A stretch of DNA of 64,000 nt, taken from contig NZ_JACIFA010000007.1 of the NCBI RefSeq assembly GCF_014197135.1, positions 186,001-250,000 on the forward strand, written 5' to 3'. The translations under genes were made by a program, and so were the position numbers. The notes beneath the pieces are model-generated. The model was given only the letters and a program-made list of their open reading frames with translations, did not search any database and had not been told where the DNA came from. This DNA is from Sphingomonas zeae. Its GTDB lineage: Bacteria; Pseudomonadota; Alphaproteobacteria; Sphingomonadales; Sphingomonadaceae. Positions 1 to 8,943 of this stretch are shown here, one piece after another. Numbering within the stretch: the first letter of the stretch is position 1; every line of letters starts with the position of its first letter.

Positions 1-1066
1 CTTGCCCGAGGGCTGGTTTCGCAGCCTCATCACCGATGGCCTGATCGCCGGCGTCGGCGCGGTCATCGTCTTCCTGCCGCAGATCCTGATCCTGTTCCTG
101 TTCATCCTGATACTGGAGGCGACCGGCTATATGGTGCGCGCCGCCTTCCTGATGGACCGGCTGATGGCGCAGGTGGGGTTGTCCGGGCGCGCCTTCATCC
201 CGCTGCTGTCGTCCTTCGCCTGCGCGGTACCGGGCATCATGGCGACGCGCACGATCGATGACGAGAAGGACAGGCTGACCACGATCCTGATCGCGCCGCT
301 GATGACCTGCTCGGCGCGGTTGCCCGTCTACACCATCATCATCGGCGCGTTTATCCCGGACCGCCAGGTGCTGCCCTTTGTCGGATTGCAGGGGCTGGTG
401 CTGCTCGGCCTGTATCTGATGGGCATCGTAGGCGCGTTCGTCGCCGCGCTGCTGCTCCGCCGTACCGTTACCAAGGGCGCGTCGTCGGGCTTCATGATGG
501 AGATGCCCAAATATCAGTGGCCGCATATCCGCGACGTACTGCTGGGGCTGTGGAGCCGCGCGCTGATCTTCCTGAAGCGCGCCGGGACCACCATCGCGCT
601 GACCACCGTGATCCTCTGGGCGCTGCTGTCCTTCCCCAAGCCGCCGGAAGGCTCAGGCATCTCGCCGGTCAATTATTCGATCGCGGGCCGGATCGCGAGC
701 GGGATCGAGGTCGTGGTCCGCCCGATCGGCTTCAACCGCGACATCGCGCTCGCCCTCGTCCCCGCCATGGCCGCGCGTGAAGTCGCGGTCGCGGCGATCG
801 GCACCGTCTATGCCATCGACGATACCGAGCATGAGGGCGGCCAGAAGGCGATGACCGACAAGCTGAAGCGCAACTGGTCGCTGCCCACCGCGCTAGCCTT
901 CCTGATGTGGTTCGTCTTCGCGCCGCAATGCATTTCCACGATCGCGGTGACACGTAGGGAAACCAATGGCTGGAAGTGGCCAGCCTTCATGGTAGGGTAT
1001 CTCTTCGTGACCGCCTATGTCATGGCGGGCATCACATACTGGCTGGCCGTATTCGCCGGCCTCTAG
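1..1066 (+). CDS. feoB: Ferrous iron transporter FeoB, C-terminal part (5' truncated by window edge)
   Basis: This is the membrane half of FeoB, the inner-membrane Fe(II) importer. The reading frame is open from the first bases, so the G-domain and true start lie upstream of the window; the TTG at position 2 is an internal Leu codon, not a start. Visible are several hydrophobic segments and the two Gate-type motifs with conserved cysteines: SSFACAVPGIMATR near residue 70-83 of the visible part, and APQCISTIAVTRRETNGW near residue 310. In the family these line the transport path. About 354 residues are visible, a little over half of a typical FeoB. ssb follows 20 bases after the stop on the same strand. 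Identity is clear from the motifs. Confidence 0.93.
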   Translation, partial: LPEGWFRSLITDGLIAGVGAVIVFLPQILILFLFILILEATGYMVRAAFLMDRLMAQVGLSGRAFIPLLSSFACAVPGIMATRTIDDEKDRLTTILIAPLMTCSARLPVYTIIIGAFIPDRQVLPFVGLQGLVLLGLYLMGIVGAFVAALLLRRTVTKGASSGFMMEMPKYQWPHIRDVLLGLWSRALIFLKRAGTTIALTTVILWALLSFPKPPEGSGISPVNYSIAGRIASGIEVVVRPIGFNRDIALALVPAMAAREVAVAAIGTVYAIDDTEHEGGQKAMTDKLKRNWSLPTALAFLMWFVFAPQCISTIAVTRRETNGWKWPAFMVGYLFVTAYVMAGITYWLAVFAGL

Positions 1067-1086
1067 GCAAGATACAGGACTGATAC

Positions 1087-1659
1087 ATGGCGGGCAGCGT
1101 CAACAAGGTGATTCTCGTCGGCAATCTGGGACGCGATCCCGAGAGCCGCTCCTTCCAGAATGGCGGCAAGGTGGTCGAACTGCGCATCGCCACGTCCGAA
1201 TCGTGGAAGGACCGCAACAGCGGCGAGCGTAAGGAAAAGACCGAGTGGCACACGGTCAAGATCTTCAACGAAGGTCTGGCCAATGTCGCCGAGCGCTTCC
1301 TGCGGAAAGGCTCCAAGGTTTACATCGAGGGCGCGCTGACCACCCGCAAATGGCAGGACCAGCAGGGTAACGACCGTTACTCGACCGAGGTGACGCTGCA
1401 GGGCTTCAATTCGGTGTTGACCATGCTCGACGGTCCCGGTGGCGGCCAGGGCGGCGGCGGTCGCGGCGGCAGCGACTTTGGCGGCGGCGACGATTTCGGC
1501 GGCGGCGACTTTGGCGGTGGGTCGAGCGGCTATGGCGGCGGTTCGTCGCGCGGTGGCAATTCGGGCGGCGCAAGCGCGGGCGGGAACGGCGGCAACCGTG
1601 GCGGGTTCGGACAGGGCGGCGGCTTCGCCGATGATCTGGATGACGACGTCCCCTTCTGA
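1087..1659 (+). CDS. ssb: Single-stranded DNA-binding protein
   Basis: SSB coats single-stranded DNA during replication, repair and recombination, and recruits partners through its C-terminal tip. The 190-residue product has the OB-fold in residues 1-110, starting [20 protein letters not shown] long Gly-rich low-complexity linker (about 118-175) follows, and it ends in the acidic tip DDDVPF, the classic partner-binding tail. The start ATG is preceded by AGGA at a suitable distance. The gene lies between feoB and a histidine kinase gene on the same strand. No LexA-like box is evident in the 20-base gap to feoB, so SOS control from a local promoter is not supported. Confidence 0.97.
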   Translation: MAGSVNKVILVGNLGRDPESRSFQNGGKVVELRIATSESWKDRNSGERKEKTEWHTVKIFNEGLANVAERFLRKGSKVYIEGALTTRKWQDQQGNDRYSTEVTLQGFNSVLTMLDGPGGGQGGGGRGGSDFGGGDDFGGGDFGGGSSGYGGGSSRGGNSGGASAGGNGGNRGGFGQGGGFADDLDDDVPF

Positions 1660-1679
1660 TCGGGGGGCTTTTTCCCCGA
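1660..1679 (+). other. Hairpin between ssb and the histidine kinase gene
   Basis: A 6-bp stem (TCGGGG / CCCCGA) with a U-rich 8-base loop fills the 29-base gap after ssb and partly covers the ribosome-binding region of the following kinase gene. The U-run is in the loop rather than after the stem, so it is not a standard intrinsic terminator. It could stabilise the ssb 3' end or dampen translation of the downstream gene. Confidence 0.3.
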
Positions 1680-1688
1680 GGGGCGAAG

Positions 1689-3290
1689 ATGGACAAGACG
1701 CTGGAAGACCATGCGACGGCCAGTCATGGCATGAGTATGGCGGCCCCCGCCCCCGCTTCCACGACCGAGGACGATCGCGCCGCCATTATCCGCGCCTATG
1801 ATCTGGCCGGCTATCGTGACAGCGGTGAACTCGACGATCTGGCCGCCTTCGCCGCCGAGCTATGCGGCACCCCGATCGCCCTGGTCAGCGTGGTCGAGGA
1901 GGAAACCCAGCAATTTCTCGCGACCGTCGGCGTCGATGTGGCGCATACGCCGCGCGACACGTCCTTCTGCGCGCATGTGATGGTCGGGCGCGCCGAGACG
2001 ATGGTGGTCCCCGACGCGCGCAGCGATGTGCGCTTTGCCGACTATTCTCTGGTGAAGGGGCCGCCGCATATCCGCTTCTATGCCGGGGCGCGGCTGCTCT
2101 CGCGCGAAGGCGTGCCACTGGGGGCGATCTGCGTCATCTCGCCCGAACCTCGGCCCCAGGGGCTGACTGCGTTTCAGCAGCGCGGGCTGGAGGTCCTGGC
2201 CACCGCCGTCATGGGCCGATTGCAGGATCGCCGCGCCCGGCTGGAGCATGAACGCGCGGTCGAGGCATCCGAGGCGCGCGTCGCCGACAGCGAACGGCGG
2301 TTCCGCATCCTGGCCGATGCCATGCCGCAAATGGTGTGGTCGACACTGCCCGACGGCTTTCACGACTATTACAACGCCCGCTGGTACGAATTCACCGGGA
2401 TGCCCGACGGTTCGACCGATGGCGAAGGCTGGAACGGGATGTTCCACGCCGACGACCAGGATCGGGCCTGGGCGCTCTGGCGGCACAGCCTGACCACCGG
2501 CGATCCCTATCAGATCGAATATCGGCTGCGACACCGCGACGGCACCTATCGCTGGGTGCTGGGCCGCGCGATGCCGATCCGTGACGCCGAAGGGAACATC
2601 ACCCGCTGGTTCGGCACCTGCACCGACATCCATGAGCAGAAACTGACGCTGGAAGAGCGCGAGATCGTCAGCCAGGAGTTGAGCCACCGGATCAAGAACA
2701 TCTTCGCGGTGATCTCTGGCCTGATCGCGTTCGCCGCGCGCAGCCACCCCGGATTTGCGGGAGTCGCCAGCGATCTGCGCGACCGGATCACCGCCCTTGG
2801 CCGAGCGCATGATTTCGTTCGCCCGCACAGTCCGCAGTCAAAGCCCAAGGCACGGCAGGATTCGCTTCACGGCCTGCTCGGCGATCTGTTCGAGCCCTAT
2901 CGCGGGGACGAGGATAGGCCGCGCATCGTTGTCACCGGCCATGATGTGCCCGTCGACGACCGATCGGCGACGCCGCTGGCCCTGCTGTTTCACGAACTGG
3001 CGACCAATGCCGCCAAATATGGCGCGCTGTCGGTCCTGACCGGACAAGTTGCGCTGACCGTCCGGCGCGACGGGGATATGGTAACGCTCCACTGGCAGGA
3101 ATCGGGTGGGCCTGAGCTCAACGCCTTGCCCGATCGCACCGGATTCGGCTCGCAACTGGTCGAGCTGTCGGCAGTGCGCCAATTGGGGGGTGCGGTCCGG
3201 CGCGATTGGCAGCGGGACGGCCTGGTCGTGACAATCGAGGTCCCTTTGGCGGCGTTCAGCCGCGCGCCGGGCGCGGGTCCCTATCGCTGA
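1689..3290 (+). CDS. GAF-PAS sensor histidine kinase of the HWE family
   Basis: A cytoplasmic sensor kinase of 533 residues with no membrane segment. A GAF domain (about 40-175, motif RDTSFCAHVM) is followed by a PAS/PAC domain (about 202-318, ending RWFGTCTDI). Next come an HWE-type phosphoacceptor helix with H333 in ELSHRIKNIFAVISGL, and an ATPase domain with N box HELATNAAKYGAL (around 435-447) and the W469-x-E471 signature (LHWQESGGPE) that names the family. HWE kinases are common in alphaproteobacteria, often in light or stress signalling. Here the GAF lacks an obvious bilin-binding signature and the PAS lacks a LOV Cys motif, so the signal is unknown. It faces a receiver-only protein across a 39-base convergent gap, a plausible partner. 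Confidence 0.9.
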   Translation: MDKTLEDHATASHGMSMAAPAPASTTEDDRAAIIRAYDLAGYRDSGELDDLAAFAAELCGTPIALVSVVEEETQQFLATVGVDVAHTPRDTSFCAHVMVGRAETMVVPDARSDVRFADYSLVKGPPHIRFYAGARLLSREGVPLGAICVISPEPRPQGLTAFQQRGLEVLATAVMGRLQDRRARLEHERAVEASEARVADSERRFRILADAMPQMVWSTLPDGFHDYYNARWYEFTGMPDGSTDGEGWNGMFHADDQDRAWALWRHSLTTGDPYQIEYRLRHRDGTYRWVLGRAMPIRDAEGNITRWFGTCTDIHEQKLTLEEREIVSQELSHRIKNIFAVISGLIAFAARSHPGFAGVASDLRDRITALGRAHDFVRPHSPQSKPKARQDSLHGLLGDLFEPYRGDEDRPRIVVTGHDVPVDDRSATPLALLFHELATNAAKYGALSVLTGQVALTVRRDGDMVTLHWQESGGPELNALPDRTGFGSQLVELSAVRQLGGAVRRDWQRDGLVVTIEVPLAAFSRAPGAGPYR

Positions 3291-3304
3291 GCCCGTCGGC
3301 GGTA

Positions 3305-3322
3305 CCGGCGCAGCTACGCCGG
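3305..3322. terminator. GC-rich hairpin between convergent kinase and receiver genes
   Basis: Perfect 6-bp stem CCGGCG / CGCCGG with a 6-base loop in the 39-base gap between converging genes. It has no U-tract on either strand, so it is at best a weak bidirectional pause or 3'-end stabilising structure. Confidence 0.35.
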
Positions 3323-3329
3323 CGGACGG

Positions 3330-3722
3330 TCACATCGCGATGTTCAAAGGGATGACGTCTTCCGGTTCGGCCTGCGCCGCTCCGGTCGCCAGCGCGGCCG
3401 CAGCCAGGATCGCGCGTTCGCTGAACGGCTTGCGGATATAGCCGAGCGCCTCGACCCCGGTACCGATCTGCGCCGGGTTGGCGGTCACGAATACGATCTT
3501 CACGCCATGATCCTCGGCGATCCGGCGTGCAATCTCCGGACCCGTCGCACCGTCGCGCAAATTGACGTCGACAAAGGCAAAGGTGCAGCCCGGCGCGCAT
3601 TCGATGGCGGTGCGGCTATCCGCCGCGATTCCCGCTACATGGTAGCCGGCATCGGTCAGAATGCGCTCCAGATCGAGGGCAACGAAGATTTCGTCTTCCA
3701 CGATCAGGGCAGTTTGGCTCAT
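3330..3722 (-). CDS. Stand-alone response regulator receiver protein
   Basis: A 130-residue CheY-like receiver without an output domain. The acidic pocket E9-D10 (IVEDE), the phosphoacceptor D52 (FAFVDVNLRDG), the conserved Thr in IVFVTANP and the Lys in YIRKPF are all present, so it should be phosphorylated normally. Receiver-only proteins act as phosphate shuttles or by protein-protein contact. Given the tail-to-tail neighbour, the HWE kinase at 1689-3290 is the most likely cognate kinase, though the genes are not co-transcribed. The ATG start at 3722 opens the fold directly, as expected. Confidence 0.9.
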   Translation of the reverse strand: MSQTALIVEDEIFVALDLERILTDAGYHVAGIAADSRTAIECAPGCTFAFVDVNLRDGATGPEIARRIAEDHGVKIVFVTANPAQIGTGVEALGYIRKPFSERAILAAAALATGAAQAEPEDVIPLNIAM

Positions 3723-3789
3723 GTCAAATTCCCGTCACTTTCGGGCTCAACAATCTTGATCCAGATAAAGTTCCACAAATGTCGCCGTT

Positions 3790-4383
3790 TTAGCGACGTA
3801 ATAAAAATACCGCGTGCTCCGCGCGGAAATTCGCCGCCGCCGCGCTGGTCGGGCGGCCACGCGATAGGAACCAGCTGCCCTCCACGGTGATCCGCCGCTG
3901 GCGAACAAAGGCCCGGAAGTCGTCGATCGTCACATGGTGGATATTGGGCGTGTCATACCATTGTTCGGGCAGCAGCCCCGTCACCGGCATCCGCCCACCC
4001 CACAGCAACGACAGCCGCACCCGCCAATGCGCGAAATTGGGGAAGGACACGAAGGCGCGGTGCCCGATGCGCAGCAGATGGTCGAGAACCTGGTCGGGTG
4101 CGCGGGCCGTCTGGAGCGTCTGGCTGAGGATCGCATAGTCGAACCCCTTGTCCGGATAGCCCGCCAGATCGACATCGGCATCGCCCTGCACCACCGCCAA
4201 CCCGCGCGCGACCGCCGAGGCGACATTGGCCGCATCGATCTCCAGCCCGCGCGCATCCACGCCCGCTTCCTCGCGCAGCGCCGCCATCAACTGTCCGTCG
4301 CCGCAGCCGACATCCAGCACGCGGGACCCGCGCGCGACATGCCGCGCGATGATCGCCAGATCGGGGCGCAGCGCCTCGCTCAT
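3790..4383 (-). CDS. metW: MetW-type methyltransferase-fold protein, partner of MetX
   Basis: A 197-residue class I SAM-methyltransferase fold with motif [12 protein letters not shown] (about 22-32). It carries family-typical strings: [27 protein letters not shown] and the [13 protein letters not shown] stretch. MetW is needed together with MetX for homoserine acylation in methionine synthesis in several proteobacteria; its exact chemistry is not settled. The ATG overlaps the metX stop (ATGA at 4380-4383), so the two are translationally coupled, metX first. The product ends shortly after a FLSRGRP motif, as usual for the family. Confidence 0.95.
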   Translation of the reverse strand: MSEALRPDLAIIARHVARGSRVLDVGCGDGQLMAALREEAGVDARGLEIDAANVASAVARGLAVVQGDADVDLAGYPDKGFDYAILSQTLQTARAPDQVLDHLLRIGHRAFVSFPNFAHWRVRLSLLWGGRMPVTGLLPEQWYDTPNIHHVTIDDFRAFVRQRRITVEGSWFLSRGRPTSAAAANFRAEHAVFLLRR

Positions 4384-5540
4384 GGCTCGGCCCGCAGGAA
4401 GCCGTCGATCACACGGTTCATCTCGGGCGCTTCCAGCAGGAAGGCGTCATGGCCATAGGGGCTGGACAGCTCGACGAAGCTCGCCGCCGCACCCGCCGCG
4501 TTCAGCGCCTGGACCACGGCGCGCGACTCGGAAGTGGGGTAGAGCCAATCGGTATCGAAGCTGACGATGCAGAAGCGCGTGGCCGTCCTTCGGAACGCAT
4601 TGGCGAGCAGCCCACCATGCTCCTCGGCCAGATCGAAATAATCGAGCGCGCGGGTGATATAGAGATAGGAGTTGGCGTCGAACCGATCGACGAAGCTCAA
4701 CCCCTGATGGCGCAAATAGCTCTCGACCTGGAAATCGGCGTCGAAGCCGAAGCTCTTGGCACCGTCCGGCCGGTCGGGCCGTGCTTGCAGCCGCCGTCCG
4801 AACTTCTCGGTAAGCCCGGCCTCCGACAGATAGGTGATGTGCGCCGCCATCCGCGCCACCGCCAGCCCTGCGGCGGGGGGATCGTTCGACTCATAATAAG
4901 CGCCGCCGCGCCATTTCGGGTCGGCCATGATCGCCTGTCGCCCGACCTCGTGAAAGGCGATATTCTGCGCCGAGTGCCGCGCCGTCGAGGCGACCATGAC
5001 GCAGGCGCGCACCCGTTCGGGGAAGGTGGCGGCCCAGCTCAGCGCCTGCATCCCCCCCATCGATCCGCCAACCACCGCCTTCAACTGGCCGACGCCCAGA
5101 TGGTCGAGCAACATGGCCTGCGCACGCACCATGTCGCGGATGGTGATGACCGGGAAGCGCATCGCCCAGGGTTCGGCGGTTGAGGGGTCGATGGTCGCCG
5201 GCCCCGACGATCCCATGCAGCTGCCGATCACGTTCGAGCAGATGACGAAATGCCGCGCGGGATCGATCGGCTTGCCCTCGCCCACCAGGCGGGTCCACCA
5301 GCCGGGCTTGCCGGTGCGGGGATGGGGGCTGGCGACATGCTGGTCGCCGGTCAGCGCATGACAGATCAGGATGGCGTTCGAGCCATCGGCGTTCAGCGTG
5401 CCATAGGTCTCGTACCCGATCTCGACGGGGGACAAGAGGCCGCCGCCGTCGAGCCGGAGTGGACCCGGCAGCACGACATGCCGCGACAGACCGAAACGCT
5501 GGTCGTCGCCATGAGATAGAGCGGAAACGGAAGCGGCCAT
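4380..5540 (-). CDS. metX: Homoserine O-acyltransferase MetX
   Basis: This enzyme transfers an acetyl (or succinyl) group to homoserine, the first dedicated step to methionine, in the cytoplasm. It is an alpha/beta hydrolase fold with nucleophile S160 in [12 protein letters not shown]. The catalytic Asp lies in DTDWLYPT, with the His in YGHDAFLLE near the C-terminus. I start it at the ATG at 5540 (386 residues). The frame is open 37 codons further upstream, but that extension runs through the divergent hisC start and has no family resemblance. It is coupled to metW through a 4-base overlap. I looked for a SAM-II type riboswitch in the short divergent gap and did not see a convincing one. Confidence 0.95.
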   Translation of the reverse strand: MAASVSALSHGDDQRFGLSRHVVLPGPLRLDGGGLLSPVEIGYETYGTLNADGSNAILICHALTGDQHVASPHPRTGKPGWWTRLVGEGKPIDPARHFVICSNVIGSCMGSSGPATIDPSTAEPWAMRFPVITIRDMVRAQAMLLDHLGVGQLKAVVGGSMGGMQALSWAATFPERVRACVMVASTARHSAQNIAFHEVGRQAIMADPKWRGGAYYESNDPPAAGLAVARMAAHITYLSEAGLTEKFGRRLQARPDRPDGAKSFGFDADFQVESYLRHQGLSFVDRFDANSYLYITRALDYFDLAEEHGGLLANAFRRTATRFCIVSFDTDWLYPTSESRAVVQALNAAGAAASFVELSSPYGHDAFLLEAPEMNRVIDGFLRAEP

Positions 5541-5604
5541 GGAGCAATACCCGCTAGGCCGCGATGCTTGGCAACGCAAGGGCATGGCCGCTATGGCGGA
5601 TGCC

Positions 5605-6711
5605 ATGACCGAGCTTACCGCCCCCGAACCCATATCCTGGGTCAAGGCCATCGCGCCTTATGTTCCCGGCCGCGCGACGACCGATGACGGGCGCAAGGTC
5701 GCCAAATTGTCGTCCAACGAGAATCCGCTGGGCACCAGCGAAAAGGCGCGCGCCGCCTTTGCCGCCGCTGCTGCTAATCTGGAACGCTATCCCGATGCGG
5801 GGGCGACCGCGCTGCGCGAGGCGATCGGCGAGGTGCACGGGCTGGACCCGGCGCGGATCATCTATGGCACCGGTTCGGACGAGATCCTGCATCTGGCGGC
5901 GGGGGCCTTCGCGGGGCCGGGGGATGAGATCATCCATGTCCGCTACGGCTTTGCGGTCTATGAGATCGCGACCCGGCGCGTCGGCGCGGAGCCCGTGGTG
6001 GTCGCCGATCACGACTATGCCACCGATGTCGACGCGATCCTGGCGGCGGTGACGCCGAAGACCAAGGTCGTCTTCGTCGCCAATCCCAACAACCCGACCG
6101 GCACCTATGCGGGGGCGGGCGAGATCGCGCGGCTCCATGCCGGCCTTCCGCCTCATGTCCTGCTGGTCCTGGACCAGGCCTATGCCGAATATCTGGACGC
6201 GGGGGAGGATGATGGCGGGCTGGCGCTGGCCGGAAAGGCTGCCAATGTGCTGGTCTCGCGCACTTTCTCCAAGATCCATGGCCTGGCGGCCGAGCGGATC
6301 GGCTGGGGCTATGCCGCCGCCCCTATCATCGACGCGCTGCACCGCATCCGCGCCCCGTTCAATGTGACCATCGCAGGGCAGAACGCCGCGATCGAGGCGA
6401 TCCGCGACCGCAGCTTCGTCGAGGCGTCGCGCGCCCACAATGCGAAGTGGCTGGCCTGGTTCGAGGCGCAGATCGCAAGCCTCGGCAATGCGGGGCTGCG
6501 CTGCGTGCCGTCCAAGGCGAATTTCTCGCTCGTCCTGTTCCAGGGCGACCTCACCGCCGAGCGCGCTTATCACGGGCTGATGGACGCCGGGTATATCGTC
6601 CGCTGGCTGCCCGGCCAGGGGCTGGGCCATGGCCTGCGGATCACCATCGGCACGGAAGACGAGGTGAAGGGCGTCGTCGCGGCGCTGCGCCAGATGGTGT
6701 CGGCGAACTGA
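5605..6711 (+). CDS. hisC: Histidinol-phosphate aminotransferase
   Basis: PLP-dependent class I/II aminotransferase that converts imidazole-acetol phosphate to histidinol phosphate; relatives also transaminate aromatic amino acid precursors. Signatures are [10 protein letters not shown] near the N-terminus, NPNNPTGT (about 160-167) and the Schiff-base K223 in [18 protein letters not shown] chose the third of several in-frame ATGs (5605, preceded by GGCGGA), because family members begin close to the [15 protein letters not shown] segment; ATGs at 5584 and 5593 remain possible. The stop shares a base with the tyrC start, so the two are coupled. That coupling suggests a dual role in histidine and tyrosine/phenylalanine synthesis. 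Confidence 0.94.
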   Translation: MTELTAPEPISWVKAIAPYVPGRATTDDGRKVAKLSSNENPLGTSEKARAAFAAAAANLERYPDAGATALREAIGEVHGLDPARIIYGTGSDEILHLAAGAFAGPGDEIIHVRYGFAVYEIATRRVGAEPVVVADHDYATDVDAILAAVTPKTKVVFVANPNNPTGTYAGAGEIARLHAGLPPHVLLVLDQAYAEYLDAGEDDGGLALAGKAANVLVSRTFSKIHGLAAERIGWGYAAAPIIDALHRIRAPFNVTIAGQNAAIEAIRDRSFVEASRAHNAKWLAWFEAQIASLGNAGLRCVPSKANFSLVLFQGDLTAERAYHGLMDAGYIVRWLPGQGLGHGLRITIGTEDEVKGVVAALRQMVSAN

Positions 6712-7622
6712 TGCTCCCCTTCGCGCGGATCACCATCATCGGGCTGGGCCTGATCGGCTCGTCGGTCGCGCGGGCGACGCGCAAGGCGATGCCGACCGCG
6801 CGGATCACCGCCTATGACGCAGACCCGCAGGTCCGCGAGACGGTGCGCGCGCTCGATCTGGCCGACGATGTCGCGGATACGGCGGGCGCCAGCGTGATCG
6901 ATGCCGATCTGGTGATCCTGTGCGTGCCGGTTGGCGCCATGGGCGCGGTCGCCGCCGAGTTCGCCGACGACCTGCCCGAGGAGGCGATTGTCTCCGACGT
7001 GGGTAGCTGCAAGGGATCGGTGCTGGCCGCGCTGACCGAGGCGCTGCCCGGCGCGACGATCATTCCCGCCCACCCGGTCGCGGGCACAGAACGCAGCGGA
7101 CCCGAGGCGGGCTTCGCCACGCTGTTCCAGAAACGCTGGTGCATCGTCACGCCCCCCGAAGGCGCCGACGCGCTCAGCGTCGAGCGGGTGGCCGAATTCT
7201 GGCGGCGGCTGGGCGCCGATGTCGAATTGATGGCCCCCGATCATCACGACCGGGTGCTCGCCATCACCAGCCATTTGCCGCACCTGATCGCCTATACGAT
7301 CGTCGGTACCGCCAGCGATCTGGAGGAAGTGACTCAGTCCGAGGTCATCAAATATTCCGCCGGTGGCTTTCGCGACTTCACCCGCATCGCCGCGTCGGAC
7401 CCGACCATGTGGCGCGACGTGTTCCTGACCAATCGCGAGGCGGTGCTGGAAATGCTCCAGCGCTTCTCGGAAGACCTCAGCCAGCTGCAACGCGCGATCC
7501 GCTGGGGCAAGGGCGACGAGCTGTTCGACCTGTTCAGCCGCACGCGTGCCATCCGCCGCTCGATCATCGACCAGGGCCAGGACGATGCGCGCGAGGATTT
7601 CGGGCGGAGTCACGACGAATAA
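6711..7622 (+). CDS. tyrC: Prephenate/arogenate (cyclohexadienyl) dehydrogenase
   Basis: NAD(P)-dependent oxidative decarboxylation of prephenate or arogenate on the way to tyrosine. The 303-residue product opens with a Rossmann motif (IIGLGLIGSSVAR, about 8-20). It has the conserved SDVGSCKGSV and IPAHPVAGTERSGPEAG segments, and the APDHHDRVLAITSHLPHLIAY helix carrying the catalytic His region. No ACT or chorismate mutase domain is fused, which fits the monofunctional TyrC class. The ATG overlaps the hisC TGA by one base (TGATG). A hisC-tyrC pair is known from Zymomonas, a relative. Whether prephenate or arogenate is preferred cannot be told from sequence. Confidence 0.93.
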   Translation: MLPFARITIIGLGLIGSSVARATRKAMPTARITAYDADPQVRETVRALDLADDVADTAGASVIDADLVILCVPVGAMGAVAAEFADDLPEEAIVSDVGSCKGSVLAALTEALPGATIIPAHPVAGTERSGPEAGFATLFQKRWCIVTPPEGADALSVERVAEFWRRLGADVELMAPDHHDRVLAITSHLPHLIAYTIVGTASDLEEVTQSEVIKYSAGGFRDFTRIAASDPTMWRDVFLTNREAVLEMLQRFSEDLSQLQRAIRWGKGDELFDLFSRTRAIRRSIIDQGQDDAREDFGRSHDE

Positions 7623-7666
7623 ACGTCCGCCGCGAAACCGTGGCAGAGGGGAAGGGCGGCAAAAGG

Positions 7667-7737
7667 ACGTGTCTCGCGGCACACCCCTCCACCACGGCCT
7701 AGGGGCGCGGTCCCCCTCCCCGTGCCGGGGAGGATTC
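7667..7737. repeat. Palindromic intergenic repeat, partial copy (right half), running into plsC
   Basis: This matches the right half of the repeat family whose full copies are at 24387, 26242 and 46251, including the terminal hairpin TCCCCGTGCCGGGGAGGA. It sits between convergent tyrC and plsC, and its terminal hairpin forms the last codons of plsC. It probably acts as a bidirectional transcript end. Confidence 0.75.
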
Positions 7738-8412
7738 CAGTGCATTCATCGCTGCGTGCACCTTCGCCTCCGCTTCCGCCCGCGGCAGGCCGGGCGGGAT
7801 CATCTCGCCGAAGCGCAACGTCACCACCCCCGGCCGCTTCAGGCCCTTGCGCGGCCAGACCAGCCCCGAATCGGTCGCTACCGGCACCACCGGCAGGTTC
7901 AGCATCCGGTAGAGCCCCGCAAAGCCAGGCTTGAGCGGCGGCGTCTCGCCGGGCTTTACCCGCGTGCCTTCGGGGAAGATCATGATCGCCCGCCCCTCGT
8001 TCACCGCGACCTGCGCGTCGCGCATCATGCCGCGCATCGCCTTGGCCGACGCATTGCGGTCCACCACGATCGCGCCATATTTGCGCACCGCCCAGCCCCA
8101 GAGCGGGATGTTGGCGAGTTCGCGCTTCAGCACCATGGCGGGCGCACCCAGTATCCGTTGCAGCTCCATCGTCTCGAACATCGCCTGATGCTTGGCGGGG
8201 TAGAGCGCGGGCGTGGTCGGCCGCGTCCCCTCCACCACCACCCGGATGCCGAGCAGCCAGCGCGTGCAGAGCCGGTGGAACCGCGTCCAGCACGTCGCCC
8301 AGTGAATGACCGCCTGTCGCCCGCCCAACGCGATCACCGGTGACAAGAGCGCCATCACCGCCGATACCGGATAGAAGACCAGCACAAAGATGATGTTGCG
8401 AAGAAGAATCAC
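7699..8412 (-). CDS. plsC: 1-acyl-sn-glycerol-3-phosphate acyltransferase (PlsC family)
   Basis: Membrane-associated acyltransferase making phosphatidic acid from lysophosphatidic acid, or acylating a related lysolipid. An N-terminal hydrophobic segment (about 5-28) precedes the acyltransferase motifs: KHQAMFET, an H-x4-E variant of the usual H-x4-D, then GAIVVDR and FPEGTR. I start it at GTG 8412, which overlaps the upstream TGA by four bases (GTGA); a TTG at 8430 is also possible. The last ten or so residues (ESSPARGGGPRP) are encoded by the intergenic palindromic repeat, so the tail is probably not functional sequence. Last gene of the ftsE-ftsX-ydcF-like-plsC operon. Confidence 0.88.
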   Translation of the reverse strand: MILLRNIIFVLVFYPVSAVMALLSPVIALGGRQAVIHWATCWTRFHRLCTRWLLGIRVVVEGTRPTTPALYPAKHQAMFETMELQRILGAPAMVLKRELANIPLWGWAVRKYGAIVVDRNASAKAMRGMMRDAQVAVNEGRAIMIFPEGTRVKPGETPPLKPGFAGLYRMLNLPVVPVATDSGLVWPRKGLKRPGVVTLRFGEMIPPGLPRAEAEAKVHAAMNALESSPARGGGPRP

Positions 8413-8942
8413 GCACCAATCCCCGTCCAAAGCGCGACCCTGCGCAGGATCAGCTTGTTATATTCATTGACCAACGTACCGATGCGCGGCTCGGACGGCA
8501 CGCCGTCGCCCAGTACCAGCACCTCTTTGCCCAAAGCGGCGGTCAGTTCCATGCGCGCGCGCGGCAGATGCCAGTCGGACGTGACGAGCCGCACCGTGCG
8601 ATAGCCATGTTCGCGCACCCAGGCCGCCGTCTCCTCGGCATTGGAACGGGTGTCGACCGCCTCGCCGCCCAAGTCGATGCAGCAGGCGAACAGCGCGGGC
8701 GATGTGCGATAGGTGCGGGCCAGATCGATCGGCCGCACGCCGGGTGCGACACCGGTGACGAGCATCCGCTTGGCCTGATGCGCTTTCAAAAGCGCGATGC
8801 CGCGATCGATCCGCCCCGGCCCGCCGGTCGGCACCACGATCGCATCGGTCGTATTGTTATCCAGCGGGTGCGGCAGGGTCAGCATGAAGGCCGCGAACCC
8901 CAGGCACCAGGCGAGTGCCGCCAATCCCAACAAGCGCAGCAT
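8409..8942 (-). CDS. YdcF-like DUF218 (ElyC/SanA type) membrane-anchored protein
   Basis: DUF218 proteins have a Rossmann-like fold and are linked to envelope or peptidoglycan precursor homeostasis (SanA, ElyC), with no settled reaction. The ATG at 8942 gives a 177-residue protein opening with one hydrophobic segment (MLRLLGLAALAWCLGFAAF), which anchors the domain on the outer face of the membrane. Family motifs are DAIVVPTGGPGRIDRGIAL, KRMLVTGV, SNAEETAAWV and LVTSDWHLPRAR. It begins one base after the ftsX stop and overlaps plsC by four bases, so it belongs to the ftsEX operon. An upstream in-frame extension inside ftsX lacks family resemblance. Confidence 0.85.
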   Translation of the reverse strand: MLRLLGLAALAWCLGFAAFMLTLPHPLDNNTTDAIVVPTGGPGRIDRGIALLKAHQAKRMLVTGVAPGVRPIDLARTYRTSPALFACCIDLGGEAVDTRSNAEETAAWVREHGYRTVRLVTSDWHLPRARMELTAALGKEVLVLGDGVPSEPRIGTLVNEYNKLILRRVALWTGIGA

Positions 8943-8943
8943 C

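Noticed and set aside
1087-1659. Gly-rich stretch in ssb as a separate repeat or frameshift
   Set aside because: A Gly-rich linker before the acidic tip is normal for SSB in this group, and the frame is intact.
5541-5604. Possible SAM-II type riboswitch before metX
   Set aside because: The divergent gap is only about 60 bases, and the sequence read toward metX lacks the pseudoknot pattern of SAM-II; nothing supports it.
6447-6710. N-terminal extension of TyrC overlapping hisC
   Set aside because: The Rossmann motif begins right after ATG 6711, and the extension is out-of-frame hisC sequence.
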